This document shows, in pieces, positions 11,471 through 21,900 of a DNA stretch of 64,000 nt (positions within the stretch are counted from its first letter, which is position 1; every line of letters begins with the position of its first letter). The stretch covers positions 1,798,001 through 1,862,000 of the forward strand of contig JAHRHY010000002.1 of NCBI GenBank assembly GCA_019671135.1. The letters are read 5' to 3'. The translations under genes were made by a program, and so were the position numbers. This DNA is from Linnemannia hyalina (taxonomy: Eukaryota > Mortierellomycota > Mortierellomycetes > Mortierellales > Mortierellaceae). Below the pieces are notes generated by a model. That model was given only the letters and a program-made list of their open reading frames with translations, made no database searches and was not told where the DNA came from.

Positions 11471-13068
11471 GAAAAATTGATTCAATGAATCGCAGTTTTT
11501 TGACATTCAACTTTTCTCATTCTCATCCTAACCCTCTACTCCCATGACTCGCTCTATTGTTACACTCTCTCCTCCTCATTGTTCACGTGAAATCCCAACC
11601 AGGATTACTTTGTAGAATCGTCATCGACATCGCCTTATAATAAATAAGTTCATTGAATCAGTTTTTCTAATTGACTGAATCTGTTGCATGCCCTTCATCT
11701 ACCGCGGTCATCAGTACTTGGTGTTGCGTCCTTTGTTCTGAATCACCATTGCCTGGCGGTCGGACATGCTCTAGTACAGTTTGTGAAGGTACTACGGAGG
11801 AATCTCCCTCCAGATCGCCTCCACACGTTCCCACAGCCTGTCCTGGTCCTCAGCTGCCTCTGGCTGCCGATCCAGCTCCTTTTGATGTACGACCAAACGT
11901 TCTCGATGAAGTTGAGGTCGGGCGAATTAGGTGGGCACTCAAGAACCTTGATCCTGTGCCTCGTAAAAAAGTGTATGGACTTGGGTGCAGTGTGTACGCG
12001 GGCATTATCCTGTTGGAATATGAATTTCTTTTTGTCCATGCCTAGCCAATAGCAGGACTGACGAACACGCCTTTGGAGAACATTGAGATAGGCATCCGAA
12101 TCCATATTGCCCTCGATCCAGCAGAGGCCTCCGACGCCAGAATATCCAATGCAACCCCAGGCCATTATTCTCCCTCCACCGCCTTGTTGTTTCGGCCGAA
12201 CTTGGTGAGGCAGGTATTGTTGTCGTTGGCGTCTGTGGTAGTAGTACTTCTTGCCGAAGGACCCAATGAGGCTGAAGATGCACTCATCAGAGAACATCAC
12301 GTTCTTCCAGTCCTCGACCTTCCAGTGATGGTGTTCTTCTGCGAATCTGAGCCTTGTTGTGTTCTGTTCCCGTGTGAGATTCGGCTTGTGTGGTGCTGAG
12401 TAGGCCCTGATTCCTTCCTGACGTAGATTCTTCTGTACAGCGGTGAGGTGGACATGCTCTCCCTAGGTTGATTCGACAAATTGTTATCCATCCTTTAGCG
12501 ATGTTAACTCGCCTTGAATGAGATGGCGCGCGAGATTCGTCCTTGTCTTTGTTGAGATATTCCTAGGTCTGCCAGGATGAGGCTCAGGGATGTTTTCCTT
12601 TTCATCGTTCCTGATCCTGATCGCTGATGAGACAGAGATCCGAAGTTTGCATGCAACTGCCCTGGTCGATTTTCCTTGTCAAAGCTGTTCTACGGCAGTC
12701 TCTTTAATGGATCGTGTAAGAGGCTTCATGTTGATTGTTTGTTGAGCTGGGAATCGTTCGAAAGGGTGAAGAAGGAGGAGCTGAAGGTGTGTGAAGGGTG
12801 AATCAGAGTGATCACAAAACAAAAGCGCGGCAATAAAGAGTGAATGGATCTATGATAGCGAATTAGAAAAATTGATTCAATAGACGTCACGATCTAGAAA
12901 GATCAAAAGCAACGGCCTACGCTACTTATTTTCTGATTTCGCATACGCATTACGATTAGGAAGGGGAAAGTTAGATAGATTCCCGGCACGTTTGGAGATT
13001 GTTGGTTGAGATAGACACAAGAAAAGTTGATGCATGTTGAATACTGCGATTCATTGAATCAATTTTTC
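11471..13068 (-). mobile_element. Tc1/mariner element inserted in the 3' end of the Crypton gene
   Basis: This 1,598-bp element is flanked by TA at 11469-11470 and 13069-13070. The outer ends are perfect inverted repeats over about 26 bp, starting GAAAAATTGATTCAATGAAT. A second pair of similar but inverted ends lies about 200 bp inside each terminus (about 11650-11672 and 12863-12884). The insertion replaced the last codons of the Crypton frame with TIR-encoded LEKLIQ-stop. Removing the element and one TA reopens the frame for 14 more codons, to a TGA at 11424-11426. Confidence 0.88.
11711..12729 (-). pseudogene. Tc1-type DDE transposase, degraded
   Basis: It starts at ATG (12727-12729) with MKPLTRSIKETAVEQL, then a helix-turn-helix region ending in a GRPRNIST linker, as in Tc1 paired-like domains. 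Catalytic motifs follow: MFSDE, IFQQDNARVH and PPNSPDLNFIENVW (DD34E arrangement). The family-typical end SMSDRQAMVIQNKGRNTKY is in another frame and ends at 11711. Damage: in-frame stops at 12679 (TGA), 12484 (TAA) and 12463 (TAG), a frameshift after the DDE motif near 11855, and two further stops (TAG, TAG) before the C-terminus. It cannot make a functional transposase as it stands. Confidence 0.88.
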
Positions 13069-13865
13069 TAAGCACTGTAAGGCTCCTTGACCTTGCGCGA
13101 GGGCGATCTGGATCTGGAAGACCTGATTGCTAATAGCATTCATGGCGTTGCTTATATCCTCTTTGTCCACGGACACGGAAGGGTTGATGACGGTCGAGGT
13201 TTGCCGATATAATGCAATTGCCTGAAGGAGTTCGCTCTTGAAAGCCATAAACATTGCGCTGTCGAAAATGTGGGGTAGCGATGTGAACAGGCTATTATCT
13301 AGAGTCCTTCCTTTGGTGTAGGGCGCAAGGCGCGTCCTGAAGAATAACTCGTCGCATCCGAACCAACAACTTTAAAAAAGCTATGCGATCGACTTGAGCG
13401 CTGCTGGTAAGCCTGTTGACGATCCAATCAGGTCCATTTGTCGAGTATTGTGCTGTTGAATGTTGAAAACGAGATTCCCAATGGATATCGTCATCCGTGA
13501 TGACACTTTCGCCGACTCCTAGCATCTCCTGGTCACATTCGGCGATCCATGAAGGAGTTTTTCCTGGGTCGTCCAGATCGAAGGAACGCTCGATCCATGG
13601 AAAGATCAGACGCTGGAGCTCCAATGGTGGCGTGACAAGGTCCCGCTCGATCAAGTAAGGCTCACTGGGCTTGTTGAAATGTGCCATATAGAATGCACCA
13701 GTGATCAGATTCTTGGGGGCATAAAAGGACTCCATCTGTCCCATTACCCAACGTCCTAGATGGCGAATGTGATCTAGGCTCAAGTTGAGACGATAGGCTT
13801 CCGATGTTCCCGTATGTCGACCAGAGTGGGTCACCTTAGAGGAGTATACGTCACAGGTGCGCATA

Positions 13866-14441
13866 TGTCAGAGTTTTACTCTGATAACTGGCATATGACC
13901 AACGCCACCAACTTCCAGATCTTTCTATCGCCACTGACTACGGGATCAACTGATCACTGAATGGCTTTCGCTGACTAATCGCCCTCCTGACCAGTCAGCC
14001 GATACAGTTCTACAGAAAGACCTAGAAAGAGCTATGGGCTCCGCCAGATCCCTTGAACACACATAAATAGGTAGTTCATACGTAGTCTAGTTCCTCAGTG
14101 AAAAACTCCCTTTTATTAAACAAGACATCTGTAAGGGTTTTGGGGAAGTTGTGTATGTTTTTTAGTGTTTTAATAAAGGTTGAGTTATGAACTGTTGGAC
14201 TAAACTAGCATTGACTATGAATATTTATGTAATCTTGGAACCAGCTTAGTATTCATGGTTTCCGTGGGCTAGCCTTATGACCTTGGCTAGGCTTGTCAGC
14301 TCAATCAGACATGAGCAATCGAGATTGGTGCATGGTTGCTTCCTAGGGTTGGATTAGTCAGCATGTTACGTTATTGGTAGGAGGCGCGTAACCATGTTGT
14401 ACCTATCCAGAGTGACACTCTGACAACATCACAATGTAACA
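13866..14441 (+). mobile_element. LTR, family A (copy 2), interrupted by copy 3
   Basis: It begins TGTCAGAGTTTTACTCTG and ends TGTAACA. Without the internal insertion (14130-14425 plus one ACATC) it is 275 bp, the same length as the copy at 28147. The TATA-like CACATAAATAG and the TTTTATTAAAC region match the family. It sits inside the Crypton coding sequence. Flanking bases (gcata / tttcc) do not match, so no target duplication is seen. Confidence 0.75.
14130..14425 (-). mobile_element. Solo LTR, family A (copy 3), inserted into copy 2
   Basis: Read on the minus strand it starts TGTCAGAGTGTCACTCTG and ends CCCTTACA (296 bp). It carries ACATAAATATTC, TTCATAACTCAACC and TTTATTAAAAC. It is flanked by the 5-bp duplication ACATC (14125-14129 and 14426-14430), which proves insertion into LTR copy 2. 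Confidence 0.88.
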
Positions 14442-14900
14442 TTTCCCTCGTCTTCTTTGTCCACTCGCCTCGTTCTTCCTTTCGTCCGCCCTCGTCTTAT
14501 AACAGCATAACAGTCGCTGTGGAGTCGATCTAAGTCTTGTTGTCCAATGATTTTGTACGACTTTTGACGCGCTGGTCTGGATCGCTGCCGGATACGAGGA
14601 GCTTTATATTATACCAGCTGTCTGGCTTTGAGAAGTCAGGAATAGGTTCGTTCTCGACCTATCATGGCAGAAGATATTTATTTACAAAACAACAGATAAG
14701 ATGAAGGCGCAACATATTCAATAGACGTAGGCGACGATATTATTCATTAATCTTACTATGAATCTCTCAAGCATATAGAAAGCAAACACCCCGACTGTGC
14801 ATCTGTAGAACCTCCTGTGATGAAAGGCAGTTGCATACAACTTTACGCCCTTCCTGTTCGTTTTTCCTAGAGAAAGGCAGAATGTGAGGCCGGTAGCTAT

Positions 14901-16255
14901 GCGGCCCCTTCATGTGCAGAGGATATAAAAAGGCATATAAAAAATATCCAAAGCCCAAGGAACGGAGTGTTGACTTCCATAGCTGACATATCTCTTTATA
15001 GTGGGCAACAGAACACGGAATAAAATAGCAATAGACAGCACAAGATTTTTTAAAATGTAATCTCTCCCTTGTATTTCACGACAAAGATACAGTTGAGAGT
15101 ATAGGTGCTTTAGATGATCACATACAAGAACTACTCCCCTTAATCTCGCAGTGATGGGTACAGTTTAATAGTAGATGGAGACATTCAAGAGATTGGTGTG
15201 CAAAAAATAAGAAGACTTTGTTGTTTGAAGAATATCATGATGTTTAGTAAAGTGCTCGACAAAAATGATCACTCTTTTTGTGAATTCAGCTTTTTTTTGG
15301 AAGTGCTCATCCATCAATGTTCCGATTAACCTCCAGGTTCCTGTCGTGCATTCTCTTGATTCGTAACCTCATTCATCACCACTTGTCTTTTTCTGCATGA
15401 ACCGACATCGACTCATCGCCGGAATTGAAATGCCTGATCTCAATTGATCATTTTTGTCATTCGCCATATGTGGCGAGTGATCTCTATGTAAAATTTTACG
15501 TGGGTTTAGCACGGAACAATCTGATTTTTTAATCCCACAAGCTCAGTACACTTTCTACACATAAATCGAATGCAGTTCCATACAAACCGTGCCAATTGTG
15601 ATCTAATGGTCTATGATACTTGAGACCAGCCTTTCTTAGTAGAGTGTAATATCATGAAAATGCGTGAGATCATACTAAATCCATGTAGTAAAACATACTT
15701 TAACGATATCTTCAATATATGATATAAATGTGCCGTAATTTTCCTACTTTCTACATCACGCCTCACGTCGTTTGTATGGAACTGCATTCGATTTATGTGT
15801 AGAAAGTGTACTGAGCTTGTGGGATTAAAAAATCAGATTGTTCCGTGCTAAACCCACGTAAAATTTTACATAGAGATCACTCGCCACATATGGCGAATGA
15901 CAAAAATGATCAATTGAGATCAGGCATTTCAATTCCGGCGATGAGTCGATGTCGGTTCATGCAGAAAAAGACAAGTGGTGATGAATGAGGTTACGAATCA
16001 AGAGAATGCACGACAGGAACCTGGAGGTTAATCGGAACATTGATGGATGAGCATTTCCAAAAAAAAGCTGAATTCACAAAAAGAGTGATCATTTTTGTCG
16101 AGCACTTTAGGATAGTCAAAAAAAAAAATGTCACAATGGTTGTCTTACATGCTTGGTATCATATATACATTCTCATCTCATAGTCGCTATGGATATCGTC
16201 GAGATCTACAGAGATGTAACAAACACCATATGATAATTGGACGTGAAAGGCCTCC
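14901..16255 (-). mobile_element. Element R (copy in Crypton): non-autonomous DNA element with 3-bp target duplication
   Basis: On the minus strand it runs from GGAGGCCTTTCACG to GAAGGGGCCGC. It is flanked by ATA on both sides (TAT at 14898-14900 and 16256-16258 on +). Without the fold-back element inside it is 495 bp and aligns along its length with the copy at 28469-28961, which has duplication TAA. The ends are only loosely inverted (GGAGGCC / GCGGCC). Removing R and one ATA restores the Crypton frame exactly. The 3-bp A/T-rich duplication suggests PIF/Harbinger-like mobilisation, which is an inference because no transposase is present. Confidence 0.8.
15250..16107. mobile_element. Fold-back element with 338-bp near-perfect inverted repeats, inside R
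   Basis: The arms 15250-15587 and 15770-16107 are inverse copies; I saw one mismatch. The unique loop is 182 bp. Ends are AAGTGCTCGACAAAAATGATC. It is flanked by TA at 15248-15249 and 16108-16109, as for Tc1/mariner-type insertion. The other copy of R at 28469-28961 has the empty site (ctatccTActaaac) at the matching place. No coding capacity. It must be moved in trans. Confidence 0.92.
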
Positions 16256-18683
16256 TATAGCGGAGCCAGTAGCAGAATGGCGTGTCTGTATGCTGAAAAT
16301 ATCAGACAGATTCAAGTTACGAGCATCTTCATCTCATAATAGCATGTGGTGCCGTGCTAAAAGACAGAGATGCTCTCGAATGTGCCTATAACGCCCTGCA
16401 GACTGGTAGAGTCGCTTGCCTTTCAGTTGTCGCATTGGCCGCTGGCGCCAAGTGTGAGTTATTATTCGGATAAACTCCTTCTCTGTGTAAGGGTCCCTAA
16501 TACAGCAGGAGTCCGACCGGGCTGAGCATACGAATGACTGGTCGTACACAAGCGACACCTCGTACTGGTCAATGGCGTCCCTGGGAGGCGCGTCTTGGCG
16601 TGAACTTGATGTTGGGTTTGGGTAGGTTGCTGTCCGTTGTGCCTGATGTCTCCAGAAATAAATCAAAGACTTGCGGGCACTGTCGACGGTCTTATACGAC
16701 ACCGGGACCCAGATGAACTTGCGACCGTCGACATCTGTTTGAGCTGTCAAGAAAGCAGACCAAGCAATAGAATGAAGTAGATAAAGAGAACCTTGATCAA
16801 GGGCTAGGAAATGAGTATGAGGAATAGGTTAAGGCGTATGTTATATTGGCGATACCAAGTAAAGAGCTATAGATTTACTATCTAAGGCCCTTTTATATTT
16901 GTTAGGGCGAAGTCACAAGAGCAAGCTCTTGTCTCGTGACAACCTCCCCCTCTAGGGCCGAGTTCCAAGAGGCCTTTGGCTGGGTTTGTGAGGGTGTTGC
17001 AGATGGAACTCGCGAACAAGGTCCGGGGAATTCTTGATACAGGCGGCCGGTTCCCAGGTTTCGTTCGGATACGGGGTAGCCTCTCCAATGTATATAGTAT
17101 TCAAGGTGGTTGCGCCTGATCCGTGAATCCAAAATGGCCTCAACCTCGTACTCCTCATCGCCGGAGACGACAAGCGGAGGAGGTCGTTTTGGGGCTCGAC
17201 CGGGGATCGTATCTGGATGCGCACGCTCAAGTAAGTTTACATGAAAGACAGGATGTAGCTTGGTCGTTGGTGGTAAATCGAGATGGAAGGATCGAGTGCC
17301 GATTTTTTCGAGAATACGGTAAGGGCCCACGCGCTTATGGTCGAGCTTCTTACATGGTCTGTTCGTTTGGAGGTTCCAGGCGTCTAGCCATACAAGATCT
17401 CCTACTTGCAGGTTGGGTTGTGGTTGGGCCTTGGTGTCGAAGTTCCTGGCATGCTGTTCGATGGCGGTGTGGATATTGAGTTGCATCTCCGCATAGAGGT
17501 TCTTTAGGGCCTGAACGCGTTCCTGGGCTGGGACATTATCCTTCGAGACTCTTGGGATGGTGATGGTGAATTTCGAATGGTAGCCGAGGTTGGCAAAGAA
17601 TGGTGTTGTTTTTGTTGTTGAGTCTGTTGCGTTGTTGTATGCAAATTCTGCTATCGGTAGAAGGGTGCTCCAGTCCATTTGCTGATAGTCGATATACCCT
17701 CGTAGGTACTGTTCCAGTATTGAATTTACTCTCTCGGTCTGTCCATCGGTGCGTTGTTGGTAGGCGGTAGAAAGCTTCTAATTGATCCCCAGAGACTTGA
17801 ACATGGTGGAAACGAAGGCTGAAGTGAAGGTGGCGCCTCTGTCAGAAACAATGTCATCCGGGAGACCGTGGGCTGAAAATACGCGTTCTAGGAACAAACG
17901 GACCGTATCCTGTGCATTGATGTTGTCGTAGGTGGGGACAAAGTGTGCCATCTTGGTGAATCGGTCCACAAAAACACAGATTGCCGTATAGCCGTTGGAG
18001 GGCGGGAGTTGGGTGATGAAATCCATCGATACTGAGGTCCAGGGGCGATCGGGTATAGGCAGGGGTTGTAAAAGTCCATAAGGCTTGTGAGTGGATGACT
18101 TTGTCCGTTGGCAGGTGTCACAACCGTTGGTGTAGTCCTTGATGTAACGCCACATGGAAGGCCAGTAAAAGGTTCGACTGACAAGGTCTAAGGTCTTGGT
18201 GATTCCAAAATGACCGGCGGTTGGGGCGTCGTGACATTCTTGAAGGATTTGTTTCTTGAGTTCGGGATCGTCGGGGATGCAGACAAGGCCATCCCACAGG
18301 AGTAGCCCATCTTGAATTGAGTACTGGGCATTGTCCGAGTTCGACTTTGCGGTCTTGGCAAGTATTGGACCAAAGTATAGATCATCGGGGATTAGTGTCT
18401 TGATTTTTTCCTGGATCGCTGGCGTCTCTGATTGCAGTGACCGGGCCTGGATGGTGTTCAGAATCTGGATCGGCGGTAGGAGGGTCATCTCGGTCTTGCC
18501 GTGCTGGGGCGCACCTCCCTCTCCAGGGTTGTCCCGCCGGGACAAAGCATCGGCAGCGGCATTCTGGGAGCCAGGGCGGTAATGGATGGTAAAGTTGTAG
18601 TCAGACAAGATTTCAGACCAGCGGACTTGACGGCGGCTCAATTAGCGCGTGGTGGTAAAGTACTCAAGATTTCTGTGGTCGGT

Positions 18684-18978
18684 TGTAATAGGAGCAGAGC
18701 AAGAGAGAAGAGGCAAGGGTGAGGACAAGGAAGGAAGACAAGAGGCAAGGATAATAGCAAGGGAAAGAGACAAGATGGTGTAGGATCAAGAGGAAAGGGC
18801 AAGAAGGAATGAGGTTTATTGTACAGAAGGGACAGGGTATTTATACGTCTATGGTATGAGGGATGATGGTGAGGTAATAATAAGCAGGGGTAGTGTGTAA
18901 GACAGACACACAAGATATTAACAAGGAAGTAAGGAATAAGGCAGCCAAAAGCAGGAGGCAATCTACAATCCTGTTACA
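18684..18978 (-). repeat. 3' LTR of element G
   Basis: A 295-bp LTR. The promoter part holds GTATAAATACCC and a TACAATAAACC region on the coding strand. The last codons and stop of pol lie inside this LTR. Confidence 0.9.
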
Positions 18979-21900
18979 CCTTCCCCTAATAAAAAAAGAA
19001 GTCCATGCTCCTGACAGTACTTGTGAAGAATATCGGGCGAGTTGGTTAAGTCCTTGAGTGGCTCCCAGGTGGAGTCTTTGGCCGCGTCATAACCCGCCCA
19101 CTTGATAAGGAACTCCATCCTTCTTCGTCTTGATCTGTGTGCCAGAATAGCTTCAACCTCGTACTCGACCTCACCGTTAACAATCTCGGGCTCGGGAGGT
19201 GGCAGGGAGCGGCGACCGAGAGATTCCGGTGATGGAATAAAGGGTTTAAACCGGTCGACGTGAAAGACATCATGAATGCGCATGGTGGGTGGGAGCTCAA
19301 CCTGAAAGGACACTGGTGAGCGTTGCTGAAGAAGCGTGAAAGGGCCAAAAAAGCGAGCTTGAAGGGAAGCAGCAGGGCGGTTAGAGTCGTAGGCCGTGGT
19401 AATGTGCTCGGTGCTAAGTAAGACTTGATCGCCAACCTGATAGGAGTGGGGTCGTCGATGAGCATCGGCGTGCTTGATCTGTTGGTCTTGAGCCTCAAGA
19501 AGGCTCTCGCGGGCTTCAGCAAGGGCAGACTGCTGTGCCGAGACAAAGGAGTCAAAGTCCAATGAGGAGGAGGAGGATGGGGTGACGGGAGCAAGGAGGG
19601 AGGCAGGCACTCGGGGATGAAATCCGTGGTTCAAAAAGAAGGGCGAGACACCCGTGGAGGAGTGAACTGCATTGTTGTATGCAAATTCGGCCGCCGGCAG
19701 ATACAGGTCCCAGTTGTCTTGCTTGTGATTGACTAAGCCGCGCAGCATTGTTTTTAGAGTCTGAATCGCTCTCTCGGATTGGCCATCAGTCTGGGGGTGG
19801 AAGGACGAGGACATGGCAAGCTTGGTGCCTAGACGCTCCTGTAGACGACGCCAGAAGGTGCTGGTGAATTTGGTATCCCGATCCGAGACAATGGTGCTAG
19901 GCATCCCATGCAGACGGAAGATGTTACTGAAAAAACAATTGGCAACCTCAACAGCAGTGTCCGTGGTTCGACTTGGTGCAAAGTGAACTTGCTTGGATAG
20001 CTTGTCCACAAAAACGGTGATGGCGTCAAACTTGCGAGCGGTCATAGGGAGTTTGACGACAAAGTCCATCGATACAGTGTCCCAGCGTTGCTCAGGGATC
20101 TCCAGGGGGCGGAGTAAGCCAGCAGGGAGGCGGCGTACAGCCTTGTTGCGTTGACAGCTCAAACAGGACTCAACATATTGACGGGTATCAACAGACATCC
20201 GAGGCCAGAAGGCAAAACGACGCAAGGCGGCGTAGGTTTTGTCAAAACCCAAATGGCCTGCTATGGCAGCATCATGCACATCGTGAAGGAGGAGAAGACG
20301 AAGGTCAGAGGACTTTGGTATACAAAGCAAAGTATCGCCATGTCGTTCAACGTACAAAAGGCCATTATTCAATGAGTAGGATGTTGGCGACTTTCCTCGG
20401 AGGCAGCTTTGATAGATGGAGGCGAGTCGAGAATCCTCTGGGTATCCATCTATCAGGCGCTGCCTCAAGCCAGGGTCGGTTTGAAGGTCGAGTGAATTGA
20501 TCGACATGGGTGGGGAGGATGATTCCTGGTAGTCTGGTCGTCGTGAAAGGGCGTCAGGAACAATGTTGTCAACACCTCGCTTGAACTTGAAGTCGAAATC
20601 GTATTCCTGCAACAACTCCATCCATCGTGCCTGCCGTCGAGTGAGTCGTGGTTGGGTTGGAAAGTGTCTAAGGGTGTCATGGTCTGTGTAGACAATAAAG
20701 TGAGACCCGTCCAAGTAGTATCTCCAAGTCTTTAAGGCATGGACAACAGCAAGCAGTTCTTGTTCATGGGTTGGGTAATTTTTCTCAGCAGAATTCAACT
20801 TACGAGAGGTGAAGGCGACCGGACGAGATACTCCATTGCTGTCCGTCTGGAAGAGGACCGCACCAACAGCAAAGCCAGAGGCGTCGGTTTCAACGGTAGA
20901 TAGTAGTTCCGGGTCGAAGATCCGTAACACCGGGGCAGTGCTGATGGCCTTCTTGAGCGCAAGAAATGCGGCCTCGGTGGTGTCATCCCAGACGAACTGT
21001 CGTCCTTCACCTAATAGGGCAGTAAGAGGAAGGGCAATTTGAGCAAAGTTGTGAATGTACTGCTGATAGAACTGTGCCAACCCAATAAACTGTTGAACAT
21101 GCTTCTGCTTCCCTGGGCGAGGCCATTCTCGGATGGCGCGGACAAGACCGGCGTTCGTGTGGAGGCCATCCTTGGAGATTACATGGCCCAAAAACTCAGT
21201 CTCTTCCTGCATAAAGGAGCACTTGCTCAACTTTACAAAGAGTCCATGCTTGCGAAGGAGGGCCAGGACGCTGCGGATGTGACGGAGGTGGTCTGCCTTG
21301 GTCTGCGAATAAATCAAAATATCATCCAGGTAGACGACGACCCACTTGTCGAGAACAGGGTCGAGGACCTTGAGCATCATGTTGGAAAAGGACGCCGGAG
21401 CATTTGTGAGGCCAAAGGGGACGACATTAAACTCGAAGTGACCATACCTGCAGCGAAAAGCGGTCTTAGGAGAGTGCGGTTCGTAGATTCGCTGCTGATG
21501 GTATCCTGAGATCAAGTCCAGTTTGGTAAAATACTTGGCTCCTCGAAAGCGGTCAATAAGCTCGTCGATCCTGGGCAGAGGGTGGCGGTTTTTTCTGGTA
21601 ATACGATTAAGGCCCCGGTAATCGACGCACATACGAAGAGAGCCATCGGACTTCTTGACAAAGAGTACTGGTGCACCATATGGGGAAGTGCTGGGCTTGA
21701 TTAGCTTCTTGGCCAAGAGGTCGTCCAACTGTTTCTTAAGTTCGTCTAGCTCGGCAATGGAGAGGCGGATAACAGGCTTGAAAGGTGGGTCCGCCATAGG
21801 GTCTGTCTCAATGCGCATGGCGTCGCCTCGGTCGGGAGGGAGACCGGAGGGAAGAGAGGAGGGGAAGACATCGGGGAACTCGTCGTGGACAATGGTGTGT

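Larger units (their letters stand above)
11424..16744 (-). pseudogene. Crypton-type tyrosine recombinase gene, shattered by nested insertions
   Basis: Pieces read on the minus strand: 16744-16256, 14897-14757, an intron 14756-14659 (gtaaga...gatag), 14658-14442, 13865-13071, then 11468-11424. Recognisable in order: a DNA-binding region ending REHLCLLARHHMLL; LSDIF; the GKTNRKGVKLYATAF strand, which appears only when element R is removed; CTVGVFAFYMLERF; DFSKPDSWYNIKLL; then KVTHSGRHTGT (the HxxR motif), HLGRW and the catalytic-Tyr region SFYAPK. The end resembles the GCR1_C/Ndc10-like part (PPLELQRLIFPWIE). Defects: TGA at 16334 (HHMLL*DED, a likely CGA to TGA change), TAG at 14530, TAA at 14497 and a frameshift near 13330. 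The 5' part beyond 16744 was cut off by element B'. Confidence 0.8.

Noticed and set aside
15250..16107. Hairpin considered as a terminator or microRNA-type gene
   Set aside because: TA duplications and an empty site identify it as a transposable element.
16128..16391. Plus-strand open frame next to the fold-back element
   Set aside because: It is antisense to the Crypton remnant and crosses the end of R.
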